This document shows, one piece after another, positions 51,909 through 61,166 of a stretch of DNA of 61,379 bases. Where the stretch lies: assembly GCA_964624235.1 (NCBI GenBank), contig CAZUXY010000027.1:1-61379 (forward strand). Reading direction: 5' to 3'. The DNA comes from CAZUXY01 sp964624235 (GTDB lineage Bacteria; Spirochaetota; UBA4802; UBA5368). The notes under the pieces were generated by a model, which saw only the letters and a program-made list of their open reading frames with translations, searched no databases and was not told the DNA's origin. The first letter of the stretch is position 1, and the number at the start of each line of letters is the position of its first letter. Position numbers and translations under genes: made by a program.

Positions 51909-54068
51909 TCAGGTGTCGGTAACGCGTACGCCGCTGAGGCGGGCAAGGCGGTAAAGGTGCAGGTCGTCATACGACACCGTTCCTTCCAGTGCGTCAACCA
52001 CCGGTTTCAGCCGGTCGACCCCTAATTTATCGAACAGGTCGAAGATCTTCGCGGCGGTTTCCGCAGGCAGCGTCAGCATGGCCGCTATCCCCTCGGGCCG
52101 CAGGGCGCCCGTTTCCCTGTAGTACCGGTATAGATTGTTCAGTATGGTCCCCCTCTGAACGCCGAAATCTTTCATCAGCTCATCGATGCCGCGGCCCTCA
52201 TTATAGGCCCGCCCCACCTGGCGGTGACGATACTCGTCGTCGGCTTTCACACGTACACGGGGCGGTTTTGTTTTTTCAGACAGGCCGCGCTCCGCGCAGT
52301 AGCGGGTGATGATTCCAGCGAAGTCGGCGCCGTGGCGTTCCCATTTCACCGCACCGACGCCGTTGATCGCCAGCATCGCTTCCCGTCCCATGGGGAAATA
52401 AAGGGCCATCTCCATGAGGGTTTTGTCCGAAAACACCACGTAGGGCGGCACGCCCTCGGCGTCGGCGATCTCCTTACGCCGCGCCCGCAGAAGGTCGAAG
52501 AGTTCATGATCGTGTTCGCCTGCCGCAGTCCCGGCGCGCACCGACCCGTAGACGCTCACGTCGGTCCCCATGAAGGGCTCGTCCCCTTTCAGTACCACGT
52601 ATCCCCGTTCGGTGATTTTAAGGCTCCCGTAGGCGTCGTAGTCCTGTTTGAGGAGGCCCAGGTGGATGAACTGGCGCGAGAGCGCCATCCATTGCTTTCT
52701 GGAGAATTCTTTCCCGATATTGTAGGTGGAAAGCAGGTGATGGCCCCGCTCCAGCACTTTTTTGGCCCGTGAGCCCGTGAGCACGTCGACGATGTGGGAG
52801 GCGCCGAAAAATTCGCCGGTGCGTTTTACGCATGAGAGAAACTTCCGCGCCTGGACTGAATAATCGTTTTTTTCGGCCGGCGGCGACAGGCAGTTGTCGC
52901 AGCAGCCGCAGTTTTCATCATGGAATTCCTCGCCGAAATGAGCCAGCAAGGGCCGCCGCCGGCATTCAGCGGTTTCGGCGAAGCCCACCAGCGCGGAAAG
53001 CTGACCCGCGGCGGCGCGGCGCCGGACCTCATCGGGGATGTCGTCTATGAAGTACTTTATTTTACCCGCATCGGAAAGGCTGAAGAGCAGCAGGCAGGTC
53101 GCCGGCAGTCCGTCGCGGCCGGCCCTGCCGGTCTCCTGGTAGTACGATTCAATGCTTTTAGGAAGATCGAAGTGTATGACAAACCGTATGTTGGTTTTAT
53201 GGATCCCCATGCCGAAAGCGATGGTGGCCACCATGATCTTCACATCGTCACGGGTGAAGAGATCCTGGTTCTTTTTGCGGACGTCGTCCTCGAGGCCGGC
53301 GTGGTAAGGCAGCGCGGTGTGGCCGTTCCTGTTTAAATATTCGCTCAGGCGCTCAACTCCGTCCCGGGAAAAACAGTAGATGATGCCCGACTCGTTTTTA
53401 AATCCATCAAGAAAGGCCGCCGTCTGCCGGTACGGGTCCGTTTTAGGGACCACCTCATAATTCAGGTTTTCCCGATTGAAACTGGCGATGTACTCCGACG
53501 GGTTGTTAAATCCAAGGCGCTCCCGTATGTCTTCCCGCACCTTGGGGGTCGCGGTGGCGGTCAGGGCGAGACAGCCGGCCCCGGGCAGTGCCGAGCGGAA
53601 CTCGTCGAGCCGGCGGTATTCGGGGCGGAAATCATGGCCCCACTGGGAAATGCAATGGGCCTCATCGACGGCGACGCAGTCGACCCGCACGCGGGAGAGC
53701 ATCGCGGCGGTCCCCGGCTTCAGGGCGGTTTCCGGGGCAAGGTAGAGCAGTTTCACCGCGCCGGTAAGTACCTCGTCCACGGTGTGCCGGTATTCCTCCG
53801 GTTCCAGCGAACTGTTCAGCATGGCCGCCCTGATGCCGACGGCCCGCATCTGGTCGACCTGATCTTTCATCAGGGCGATAAGGGGTGATATGACCACGGT
53901 GGTCCCCTTGAACATGAGGGCGGGAATCTGGTAGCAGAGGGATTTCCCGGCTCCGGTGGGCATGACCACCAGGGTGTCCCGTTTCTCTATCACCGATTGT
54001 ATCACGTCGGCCTGGGGAGGCCTGAACGAGTCGTAGCCGAAAACTTCTTTAAGCAGTTTTGAATGCAT
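51909..54068 (-). CDS. recQ: ATP-dependent DNA helicase RecQ
   Basis: Predicted 719 residues. Helicase motifs: MPTGAGKSLCYQ (Walker A), VDEAHCISQWGHDFRPEY (DExH and motif 0 type), QETGRAGRDGLP (motif VI). The RQC zinc cysteines are in ECRRR...DENCGCCDNC. A winged helix and an HRDC domain (FDLLRARRKEIADAEGVPPYVVF) follow, then an extra ~100-residue helical C-terminal region. It unwinds recombination intermediates. It converges tightly (12 bp) on the M48 protease gene. Confidence 0.95.
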   Translation of the reverse strand: MHSKLLKEVFGYDSFRPPQADVIQSVIEKRDTLVVMPTGAGKSLCYQIPALMFKGTTVVISPLIALMKDQVDQMRAVGIRAAMLNSSLEPEEYRHTVDEVLTGAVKLLYLAPETALKPGTAAMLSRVRVDCVAVDEAHCISQWGHDFRPEYRRLDEFRSALPGAGCLALTATATPKVREDIRERLGFNNPSEYIASFNRENLNYEVVPKTDPYRQTAAFLDGFKNESGIIYCFSRDGVERLSEYLNRNGHTALPYHAGLEDDVRKKNQDLFTRDDVKIMVATIAFGMGIHKTNIRFVIHFDLPKSIESYYQETGRAGRDGLPATCLLLFSLSDAGKIKYFIDDIPDEVRRRAAAGQLSALVGFAETAECRRRPLLAHFGEEFHDENCGCCDNCLSPPAEKNDYSVQARKFLSCVKRTGEFFGASHIVDVLTGSRAKKVLERGHHLLSTYNIGKEFSRKQWMALSRQFIHLGLLKQDYDAYGSLKITERGYVVLKGDEPFMGTDVSVYGSVRAGTAAGEHDHELFDLLRARRKEIADAEGVPPYVVFSDKTLMEMALYFPMGREAMLAINGVGAVKWERHGADFAGIITRYCAERGLSEKTKPPRVRVKADDEYRHRQVGRAYNEGRGIDELMKDFGVQRGTILNNLYRYYRETGALRPEGIAAMLTLPAETAAKIFDLFDKLGVDRLKPVVDALEGTVSYDDLHLYRLARLSGVRVTDT

Positions 54069-54336
54069 GAGCCTGTACCTCTGTCAATGGTCGTCCAGGT
54101 AGACAAGGAGATGAAAGAGCGATCGGAAAGATGGAGGAACAGCGTTCCGGTGATTAAAAAGCCACAGATGGACTCCCGTCATCTCTTCCTCTCCATTAAT
54201 GCCCCTTACCGTGCCGTAATAACAAAAACCGAACACCGTCCTACTCTATACTACGCGTGGGAAGTACAATGGTTTAACAGTTTTCCAGGCGATGGCGCCG
54301 CTTCCGGATGACGGGAGATATGTCCGTCGCTGCGGT

Positions 54337-54576
54337 TCAGCGCTCCTTCTCCCATTCCTCGAAGAAGAGCAGGTCGATAAAATTGCTCGCCTGGTGCAGG
54401 CGGGTCTCCGCCTCCTTTTTGTCGGTGGGACGCTCGATCAGCAGTAATTTCAGCGCCTCGTAACAGATCTGTTTCAGGCGCACGTCGTCGAGGGAGCGCA
54501 GCATGTGGCGTATATTATTCAGTTCCTTGTCATCTCCCGAACCCATGATCCGTTCTGAATCTCCGATGCTGCCCAT
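54337..54576 (-). CDS. Small unknown protein upstream of recQ
   Basis: Predicted 79 residues from ATG 54576, preceded by CGGGAGGCGG. The longer in-frame start at 54786 lacks a ribosome binding site. All-helical and charged (KELNNIRHMLRSLDDVRLKQICYEALKLLLIERPTDKKEAETRLHQ), ending EEWEKER. It resembles a small two-helix regulatory or adaptor protein, but I do not recognise a family. It lies 268 bp before recQ on the same strand. Confidence 0.5.
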   Translation of the reverse strand: MGSIGDSERIMGSGDDKELNNIRHMLRSLDDVRLKQICYEALKLLLIERPTDKKEAETRLHQASNFIDLLFFEEWEKER

Positions 54577-54965
54577 GACCGCCTCCCGCGTTTTGAATGC
54601 TGTTCTTGATGAAACGAATGAAGTATGATAAAACCACACGATGCACAATATAGAGTGACGCTTTTCGGCTTTAGCTGATACGGGCGTTGAGGTCAAATAA
54701 AATATGTCGCACAGATGCCGGTAAAGTGAAAATCGAGACGGGAAGACGCAAAAAAACCGCGGATAGAAAATGCGGCGAAAAGACATTGCCGAATTTCACC
54801 GGTCCCTGATCTGTATACCGGTTAAAGCTTTGCGTTTTTTACGGCTGCAGGGCGCACAAGACCATCAACGGCGACCGGATTATTTCTTCTTGATCATGAA
54901 GTGAATAATGGTCTATAGTGAACTTTTCCAAGCGCAAGGAGCGAGTATACCACCGGAGGGAACTG
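54577..54965. other. 389-bp divergent intergenic region
   Basis: Between the small protein (minus) and the TPR protein (plus). Apart from the ribosome binding site CGGAGGG at 54954-54960, I see no strong promoter, hairpin or gene. Confidence 0.3.
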
Positions 54966-56030
54966 ATGAAAAAAGGATTAAAAGACAGTCGGGAATACAA
55001 CGACAGCGGGGAGACAGGAAGAACGAAAGCTGCTGTTGCGGCGGCGGTCGCCCTTGCTACATGTTTTTTTTTGCTTGTGCCGTCTTCACCCGGTGTTCCC
55101 GCCGGTACCCCGTCGTATAAAGGCGCCCCCGGGACCATAGCGCATGACTTTCTGGATCTGGAAAAGGATATGGGTTCCGGTCGCGAACACTACGCAGAGG
55201 TCGACCGCCTGATCAACCGCGCCATGTCACTGATAAAGACGAAAGAACGGTACACCAGCGAGGAAGCGGTCGGAATACTCAAGACCATACACACCCTGCT
55301 TAAAGACGAAGGGTATGTTTTCCGCAACAATCTGCTGCTCAGCACCGGCATCAGAAAGAAGACCATCGACTGCGATAATTACTGCGCCCTTTACGTTGCT
55401 ATCGCCGAAGTGCTGAGAATCCCCATACTCCCGGTGTACGCCCCCAACCACGGTTTTATACGGTTCTGTTTTCACGATGACACCTACCTCAACTGGGAAA
55501 CCACCGAGGGGCTGGTGCGTACGGATGCCTATTATATTGAGAAACTCCGTATACATAAAGGTTCCATCCAGCGGGGGGTGTACATGAAAAACCTCAGCCG
55601 CAAAGAGTTCATCGCGGTGGAATACAACAACATCGGGGCATACCTGATGACCCGAAAACACTATGAAAAGGCCGTGCCGTATTTCAACACTGCGCTGAAA
55701 CTCTATCCTCTGTTTTCGTCGGCCTGGCACAACCGGGGGACCTGTTACTACGGAACTAAACGGCCCGATGAATCCCTGGCCGACCTGCTGAAGGCCGTCG
55801 ATCTGGATCCTTCGAGCGCCACCTCGTACAACACCATGGGTGACATCCATTTCGACCGGAAGGATTACGACCGGGCGCTGAAGGAGTACGCCGCCGGTAT
55901 CAGGATCGATCCGACGAATTTTGTGCCCTATCACAGCATAGGACTGATAATGAATATCCAGGGAAAGAAGGAAGACGCCCAAAAGTGGTTTGAAAAATCA
56001 GAGGTGATCAGAAAAAAATACGGCAGGTGA
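54966..56030 (+). CDS. Exported transglutaminase-like / TPR protein
   Basis: Predicted 354 residues from ATG 54966 (CCGGAGGG upstream; ATG 54918 has none). The N-terminus has a hydrophobic segment (AAVAAAVALATCFFLLVPSSPG), a signal anchor or signal peptide. Residues about 70-200 form a transglutaminase/SirB1-like domain with a Cys-His-Asp/Glu-type triad candidate: CDNYCALYVAIAEVL, NHGFIRF, NWETTEG. Residues about 220-350 hold at least three TPR repeats (YEKAVPYFNTALKLYP, PDESLADLLKAVDLDP, YDRALKEYAAGIRIDP). It probably handles peptides or cell-envelope partners in the periplasm. Monocistronic. Confidence 0.75.
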   Translation: MKKGLKDSREYNDSGETGRTKAAVAAAVALATCFFLLVPSSPGVPAGTPSYKGAPGTIAHDFLDLEKDMGSGREHYAEVDRLINRAMSLIKTKERYTSEEAVGILKTIHTLLKDEGYVFRNNLLLSTGIRKKTIDCDNYCALYVAIAEVLRIPILPVYAPNHGFIRFCFHDDTYLNWETTEGLVRTDAYYIEKLRIHKGSIQRGVYMKNLSRKEFIAVEYNNIGAYLMTRKHYEKAVPYFNTALKLYPLFSSAWHNRGTCYYGTKRPDESLADLLKAVDLDPSSATSYNTMGDIHFDRKDYDRALKEYAAGIRIDPTNFVPYHSIGLIMNIQGKKEDAQKWFEKSEVIRKKYGR

Positions 56031-56173
56031 AATTCGGGAGCAAGTGCGCTGGTTTTATGCCATCATACCCTGTGCCTTTACGATGAGAATCCGGGCGGAC
56101 GCTTGTTTAACCGTATCGATACAAAAAGATTTTTATTGTGCTTTGTGTGTAACAATGCCGGCAGGTCATTTCC

Positions 56174-57037
56174 GTGATTATCAGCGCCAGCCGCCGTACC
56201 GACATCCCCGCTTTTTACGCACCGTGGTTCATGAACCGTCTGCGGGAAAAGTATGTTCTGGTGAAAAATCCCTACAACCCGAAACGGATCTCCCGTGTGT
56301 CCCTCGAACCCGCCGATATAGACTGCATCGTGTTCTGGACCCGCGACCCTCGGCCGCTCATTGAACGATGGAGCGAGTTCCAGGTGTACGGCATTCCATA
56401 TTACTTCCTGTACACCATCACCGGATATGGAAGGGAACTGGAGCCGAATGTTCCTTCCCGGGAAGAGTCTGTCGCCGCGTTGATCGAACTCTCGCGGTTA
56501 TGCGGTCCCGGACGTGTCATCTGGCGTTATGATCCGATCATCTTTACCGACACCATGGATATCGACTTCCATCGCCGCCGCTTCACGGAGCTGGCGTCGC
56601 GGCTGGAAGGTTACACGCAAAGGTGTATCATGAGTTTCATCATGATGTACGCCAAATGCCGCAGGCGCCTGAAGGATGCGAAGGTCATTTTGCCGGATGA
56701 GCAGATGAAACGGGAGACCGCCTCGTCGCTTTTTGCGATAGCCGTACTCCATGGGATGGAACTGCGGGCCTGTGCCGAGAGCTTGGACCTGTCGGGAACG
56801 GGGGTCGCGCCCGCGGCCTGCATCGACGGACGGTTGATCGAAAGCATATCCGGTAGTGCGGTACACACGCGTAAGGATCCCGGGCAGCGGAAAGGGTGCG
56901 GCTGTGTGCGGAGCGTGGATATCGGTTCATACGACACATGCGTCCACGGCTGCCGCTACTGTTACGCGGTGACCGGTGTCGAGGGCGCGCTGAGGAACCG
57001 CAAACGGCACGATCCCGTATCGCCGCTAATGCTCTGA
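56174..57037 (+). CDS. DUF1848 family protein
   Basis: Predicted 287 residues from GTG 56174. It opens VIISASRRTDIPAFYAPWFMNRL, the hallmark of DUF1848, followed by FWTRDPRPL and RYDPIIFT. The C-terminus has a Cys cluster: KGCGCVRSVDIGSYDTCVHGCRYCYA. CVHGCRYC has the Cys-x3-Cys-x2-Cys spacing of radical-SAM clusters, but sits at the end of the protein. Function is not assigned. The ribosome binding site is weak (GGCAGG). It follows the TPR protein by 143 bp. Confidence 0.85.
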   Translation: MIISASRRTDIPAFYAPWFMNRLREKYVLVKNPYNPKRISRVSLEPADIDCIVFWTRDPRPLIERWSEFQVYGIPYYFLYTITGYGRELEPNVPSREESVAALIELSRLCGPGRVIWRYDPIIFTDTMDIDFHRRRFTELASRLEGYTQRCIMSFIMMYAKCRRRLKDAKVILPDEQMKRETASSLFAIAVLHGMELRACAESLDLSGTGVAPAACIDGRLIESISGSAVHTRKDPGQRKGCGCVRSVDIGSYDTCVHGCRYCYAVTGVEGALRNRKRHDPVSPLML

Positions 57038-57137
57038 GTAATGCGCCCGTTCCGGTACTTGACATTCCGGCCCGCGGAGGGTTAAATATATAGTAGATAT
57101 GCATTATGCGGAGCAACAAAGGGGGGAGGTGTACGCG

Positions 57138-59135
57138 ATGAAAAGAGTATGGCTGTTACCGGCGGGTATATTTTTTCTCGCGCTCTGTGTCGGATGCGGC
57201 GGAGGGGGCGGCGGCGGAAAAACCGGCGCAAAGTTCGTCGGCGATGAGAAGGAGATGATTGAATTCGGCTTTTCGGCGCAGAAAAACCCTTCGCTGACTG
57301 CCGACGTGAAGGGGGTAATAACCGGCACCTCTATCGCCTGTGAGGTCCCTCACGCCGCCGATCTGACCGCCCTGGTGGCGGATTTCACCAGCAACGGCAG
57401 TAAAATCGAAGTGGACGGCAAGGCCCAGACAAACGGCGTCACCCCGAACAACTTCAGCTCCGCGTTACTCTACCGGGTTTATGCCGCCGACGGTACGTTT
57501 GCTGATTACCGTGTGACGGTCACCAGGGCACCGGATACCGCGAAAAAGATAACCTCGTTCAGCATTTCGGACGCAGACGGGGACATCTCGGAACAGGCTC
57601 ATACGATAAAGCTGCTGCTTCCACATGGCACCTCGCGTACCGCGCTGGTGGCGGTTTTCTCCGCCATCGGCGCTTCAGTCACCGTCAACGGGGTGGAACA
57701 GGTTAGCGGGGTCACCGCGAACGATTTCACCACGCCCCTGCGTTACCTGGTGACGGCCGATGACGGCTCAACGCGGGAATATACGGTGACTGTAGAGGTG
57801 GCCCGGAGCTCTGAAAAACAGATCACCTCTTTCATGTTCCGTTCGTCCGACAATCCGGCGCTGGCCTCGGACATTACCGGTCTCATCGCGGAAAAAACGA
57901 TAGAACTGGTTCTTCCTTACGGGTCCAGCCCCGCTGACCTCGCCGCGTACTTCGTTGCCAGCGGAATATCTGTTACCGTCAACGGTGCGGTCCAGAAGCC
58001 CGGCCTTACAAGGAATAATTTCTCCCAGCCGCTTACCTACCGCGTCGAGGCGGAGGACGGGACTACGCGTGAATATACAGTAACCGCAACCATTGCGAAA
58101 AACAGCGCCAGGGAACTGGTGTCTTTTGTTCTGGACGGAGAAAGAGGCGCCATTGATAAGGAGGCCGGGTCGGTGTCGGTGCTGTTCCCCGCAGGGAAAT
58201 CGCTGCAGGCGCTCACCGCCTCTTTCGTGGTGACCGGTGTGGCCGTGATCGTGAACGGGGTCGAGCAGGTCAGCGGGACCACGGTAAACGATTTCAGTAC
58301 GCCGCTGCTTTATACGGTGCGGGCGGAAGACGGCAGCGAGCGGGGATACACCGTATCGGCAAGAAACATGGAGTACATTACCGGGTTATGGAATTTTGAG
58401 AGCATCGTCGAAGGGGAAGGCTACCGTGTGGTGGGCGCGATGCTGGCGCCTTCTCTCGAAGGAAACGGGCTCAACTTCGACGGCAGGAACGATTACGTAC
58501 TGGTTCGCGACAGCGATGCGCTGGGGCTCTATGATGCGGGCAGCATCGAGGTCATCTTCAAGGCGCGATCGCTTAAAGACTACGCGGGGATCGTCCATAA
58601 GGGTGAGAAAGAGGACTTCAGCGACGAGGCGTACAGCCTCCAGTTCTGGGGCAAGGACACGCTCAGGATGATCATCACCAACGACCAGGGGAAACAGCTT
58701 TACGCCGACAGCACCGGGACGATAGTCACCGATACCTGGCACCATGTTGTGGCCGCGTGGGACGGCGGCTTTCTCAAACTGTATGTGGACGGCACGATCA
58801 GGGACACGGTGCCCAATACCATTGGAAAGCTCCGTGATTCCGCCGGCGGACTGGTGATAGGAGCTCAGCTTTCAAATAAAAAGTATAATACCGCATACGG
58901 CAACTTCTGCCTGGATGGGATCATAGACAGGGTGGTGGTCTACAACAGGTCCCTGAGCGAAAGCGAGATTACCGCTCATTACCGCGGTTTCTTTCCGGAT
59001 GCCGGTTCGTCCCTTACGGCGTATATCCCCAGGCTGAAAAAGGTGAACGTGATCGCGGTCATCGTCATCATGGCGATGGTGATCGCGGCGATATTTGCGG
59101 TCAGGCGTATGGGGCGCGGCCGCGCCCCGTCATGA
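57138..59135 (+). CDS. Surface lipoprotein with DUF5018-like repeats, LamG domain and C-terminal TM
   Basis: Predicted 665 residues from ATG 57138, with GGGAGGTG upstream; an in-frame ATG at 57099 lies before this ribosome binding site. The lipoprotein signal ends CVGC-GGGGGGGKTG. Four repeats of ~90 residues (pattern 'ITSFxxxxxxxxxx...TVNGVEQVSGxTxNDFxxPLxYxVxAxDGxxREYTVTV') resemble DUF5018. A LamG/concanavalin-type domain follows at about residues 405-610 (LNFDGRNDYVLVRDSD, then DTWHHVVAAWDGGFLKLYVDG, LDGIIDRVVVYNRSLSESEI). The end is a TM helix with an Arg-rich tail. It is a probable adhesin or glycan-binding surface protein. Confidence 0.8.
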   Translation: MKRVWLLPAGIFFLALCVGCGGGGGGGKTGAKFVGDEKEMIEFGFSAQKNPSLTADVKGVITGTSIACEVPHAADLTALVADFTSNGSKIEVDGKAQTNGVTPNNFSSALLYRVYAADGTFADYRVTVTRAPDTAKKITSFSISDADGDISEQAHTIKLLLPHGTSRTALVAVFSAIGASVTVNGVEQVSGVTANDFTTPLRYLVTADDGSTREYTVTVEVARSSEKQITSFMFRSSDNPALASDITGLIAEKTIELVLPYGSSPADLAAYFVASGISVTVNGAVQKPGLTRNNFSQPLTYRVEAEDGTTREYTVTATIAKNSARELVSFVLDGERGAIDKEAGSVSVLFPAGKSLQALTASFVVTGVAVIVNGVEQVSGTTVNDFSTPLLYTVRAEDGSERGYTVSARNMEYITGLWNFESIVEGEGYRVVGAMLAPSLEGNGLNFDGRNDYVLVRDSDALGLYDAGSIEVIFKARSLKDYAGIVHKGEKEDFSDEAYSLQFWGKDTLRMIITNDQGKQLYADSTGTIVTDTWHHVVAAWDGGFLKLYVDGTIRDTVPNTIGKLRDSAGGLVIGAQLSNKKYNTAYGNFCLDGIIDRVVVYNRSLSESEITAHYRGFFPDAGSSLTAYIPRLKKVNVIAVIVIMAMVIAAIFAVRRMGRGRAPS

Positions 59136-61166
59136 TCGTCCGCTGCCGGTGATGAAACGAACGGAGATGGATGAAAGCTTTTCTTCCATTTCCCTGTAAC
59201 CCGGCATTCCCGGGGGTGGAGGAGAAGCGGCCCGGTCTTCGTGCAGAAGGGTCCGGGACAGGTAGTTGAGAATCGTCACGGCATCGAATTCCAAAACGGT
59301 GCTTTTTTCTCCGCCAGACAGTGTGACGGTGATGGTCCCGTCAAGGGGAGTGTGGCCGGTACCTAACAGCAACAGCACCAGGGCGGCATGATATGAGCGG
59401 TGGCTCTGGTCGTACAGGCCCTTCAGATACTCAATGTTCTCCATAAGTGACTCCTGGCCGCGGTCGATCCTCTGTGCGAGTTTCTGTATCAGCGCCAGGG
59501 CGAAATCGGGGCTGTTGCGGATCAGCGCCTCAAGGCTTTCGGGGTCCCCCACGGCGATGCTGCTCTCCTGCGTGCACACCGCGGAAACGGTCCTTCGCCG
59601 CTTCCCCAGTATGGTCATCTCGTTGAAAATCTGGCCCGCTTCAATGGAGTCCAGGATGACTTTTTCGCCGTTGGCCATGGTCCTTGAGAGTTCGACGTTC
59701 CCCTTTCTTACGAAATAGAAACTGCTGACCTCGTCGTTTTCCCTGAACAGGACGGCGCCCGGTTTATAGATGATTTCCTTCTGCATGATCGTGGAAAGGC
59801 GCATGAAGAGCCCCCTGACCGTCTGAAAACCCGGGAGCTTAAGGCTGAAAACGACACCGCGTGAGACGCGGAAGAGCATGTAACGCAGGTAAAACAACAG
59901 GAATAAGCGGCCCGGCGCGATATAACGCACCACCGTGCCCTTTGGTATCCCCGGTTCATGATGGTTTTCCCAGCTTACCGCGGCGCGTATCTTCGGTGAG
60001 CGCAAATCCCTGCATTCAAAAACCATGTGTGGTGACGATCCTTTCCCCAGGGGCTCCCCGGTTCTCAGGAAACAGTGCGTCGGAGTGATATCGAAAGTGA
60101 CGATCGTCTCCTCAACGGGCCCGCCGGGAAGAACGGCGTCAACTATAATGGGTATACGAAGCAGGCTCTTCCTCAGGAAGTCGGGATTGACCGCCCCTAC
60201 CGCCAGCAGGGTAAGCCCGGCTGACGCGGGGAATATGGAAAAGAGCAGGAAAAACTCATTGCGGTTGAGACTCAGCCCCGTGAGCTGCCCCAGGGGAATA
60301 CTGAAAAGGGCCCCCGCAACGGACGCCGAGAGCAGCAGCAGTATGATCGCGGATTTCAATGTACCGTAACCGCCCCTGAACACCGGAATGCCCGCTGTGC
60401 CGGGCAGTCCCATGGAACGTCTGATCCACCGCTCGAATCGGGGCTGGCGGAATATGATGCGCCATTCCTCGAAATCCATCCCCCTGGCCCGCAATTCACC
60501 ACGGGGAGGAACGAGTTTCGATGTGGCGAGTATGAGTTCGAAAAGTATTACCATGGCGAATATCATGGGACCGGTCACGTAGAGCATCGTGCCGCCGCTG
60601 AGCAGTAAAAAGTCGTACACGCCGTGAAGTAATCCCGGTATCAGCAGTCCCTTTACCATGCTCGATACCCTGTGCAGCCGCATGGCGTGGTAGTTATATT
60701 GTCCCAGGAAATAACCGGTCAGGCCGCAGGTCGTTATATGCAGCGGCGTCGAAAAGAAAGTGCGCGCGATTATGATATGGTCGCCGAAGTTCAACACGTA
60801 CAGAAGGTTTTCCACCAGGGCAAAACCCGTCCCCGTGAATACGCCGGCAACAGTGCCTTCGAGGATACTGAAGGCGCCGTATTTTCTCTGAATAAGGTAA
60901 ATGAAGATAAGGGCGCCGCTCTTTTCAAAAAGTGCGGCTTTTAAAAAGCCGTCGGCCAGGGGCGTGTGCCATGGAATAATACGGTCCAGCACGGGAGTAC
61001 ACAGATAGACGAGCAGCGCCAGGAGTATGCCGAAAAGGAAGGATTCGGCATGTTTGAAATACCTTGGCCTCAGGAAATTGCGCCGGTAGAATACATGGAA
61101 GTGCCTGAAATAAATGAGATAGAAAAGCGGTACGGGCGCCAGTGCGAAGACCAGGACAAAAAGCAT
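59130..61166 (-). CDS. PrsW-type intramembrane protease fused to a PilZ-like segment and a cNMP-binding domain
   Basis: Predicted 678 residues; AGGAGGGG precedes ATG 61166. Residues 1-220: PrsW-like TM protease with FALVEN (Glu119), PLHITTCG (His143) and LLHGVYD (His181, Asp185); the usual EExxK motif is reduced to FEK (Glu81). Further TM segments lie at 270-330. Residues 335-420 have a PilZ-like pattern (RKSLLRIPIIVDAV, FDITPTHCFLRTGEPLGKG, then VSWENHHEPGIPKG), but the usual Asp-x-Ser-x-x-Gly reads DITPTH. Residues 465-570 form a cyclic-nucleotide-binding domain (GQIFNEMTILGKRRRTVSAV; Glu516, Arg525). The last 100 residues are unassigned. The stop codon abuts the plus-strand lipoprotein's (TCATGA). 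Confidence 0.75.
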   Translation of the reverse strand: MLFVLVFALAPVPLFYLIYFRHFHVFYRRNFLRPRYFKHAESFLFGILLALLVYLCTPVLDRIIPWHTPLADGFLKAALFEKSGALIFIYLIQRKYGAFSILEGTVAGVFTGTGFALVENLLYVLNFGDHIIIARTFFSTPLHITTCGLTGYFLGQYNYHAMRLHRVSSMVKGLLIPGLLHGVYDFLLLSGGTMLYVTGPMIFAMVILFELILATSKLVPPRGELRARGMDFEEWRIIFRQPRFERWIRRSMGLPGTAGIPVFRGGYGTLKSAIILLLLSASVAGALFSIPLGQLTGLSLNRNEFFLLFSIFPASAGLTLLAVGAVNPDFLRKSLLRIPIIVDAVLPGGPVEETIVTFDITPTHCFLRTGEPLGKGSSPHMVFECRDLRSPKIRAAVSWENHHEPGIPKGTVVRYIAPGRLFLLFYLRYMLFRVSRGVVFSLKLPGFQTVRGLFMRLSTIMQKEIIYKPGAVLFRENDEVSSFYFVRKGNVELSRTMANGEKVILDSIEAGQIFNEMTILGKRRRTVSAVCTQESSIAVGDPESLEALIRNSPDFALALIQKLAQRIDRGQESLMENIEYLKGLYDQSHRSYHAALVLLLLGTGHTPLDGTITVTLSGGEKSTVLEFDAVTILNYLSRTLLHEDRAASPPPPGMPGYREMEEKLSSISVRFITGSGRS

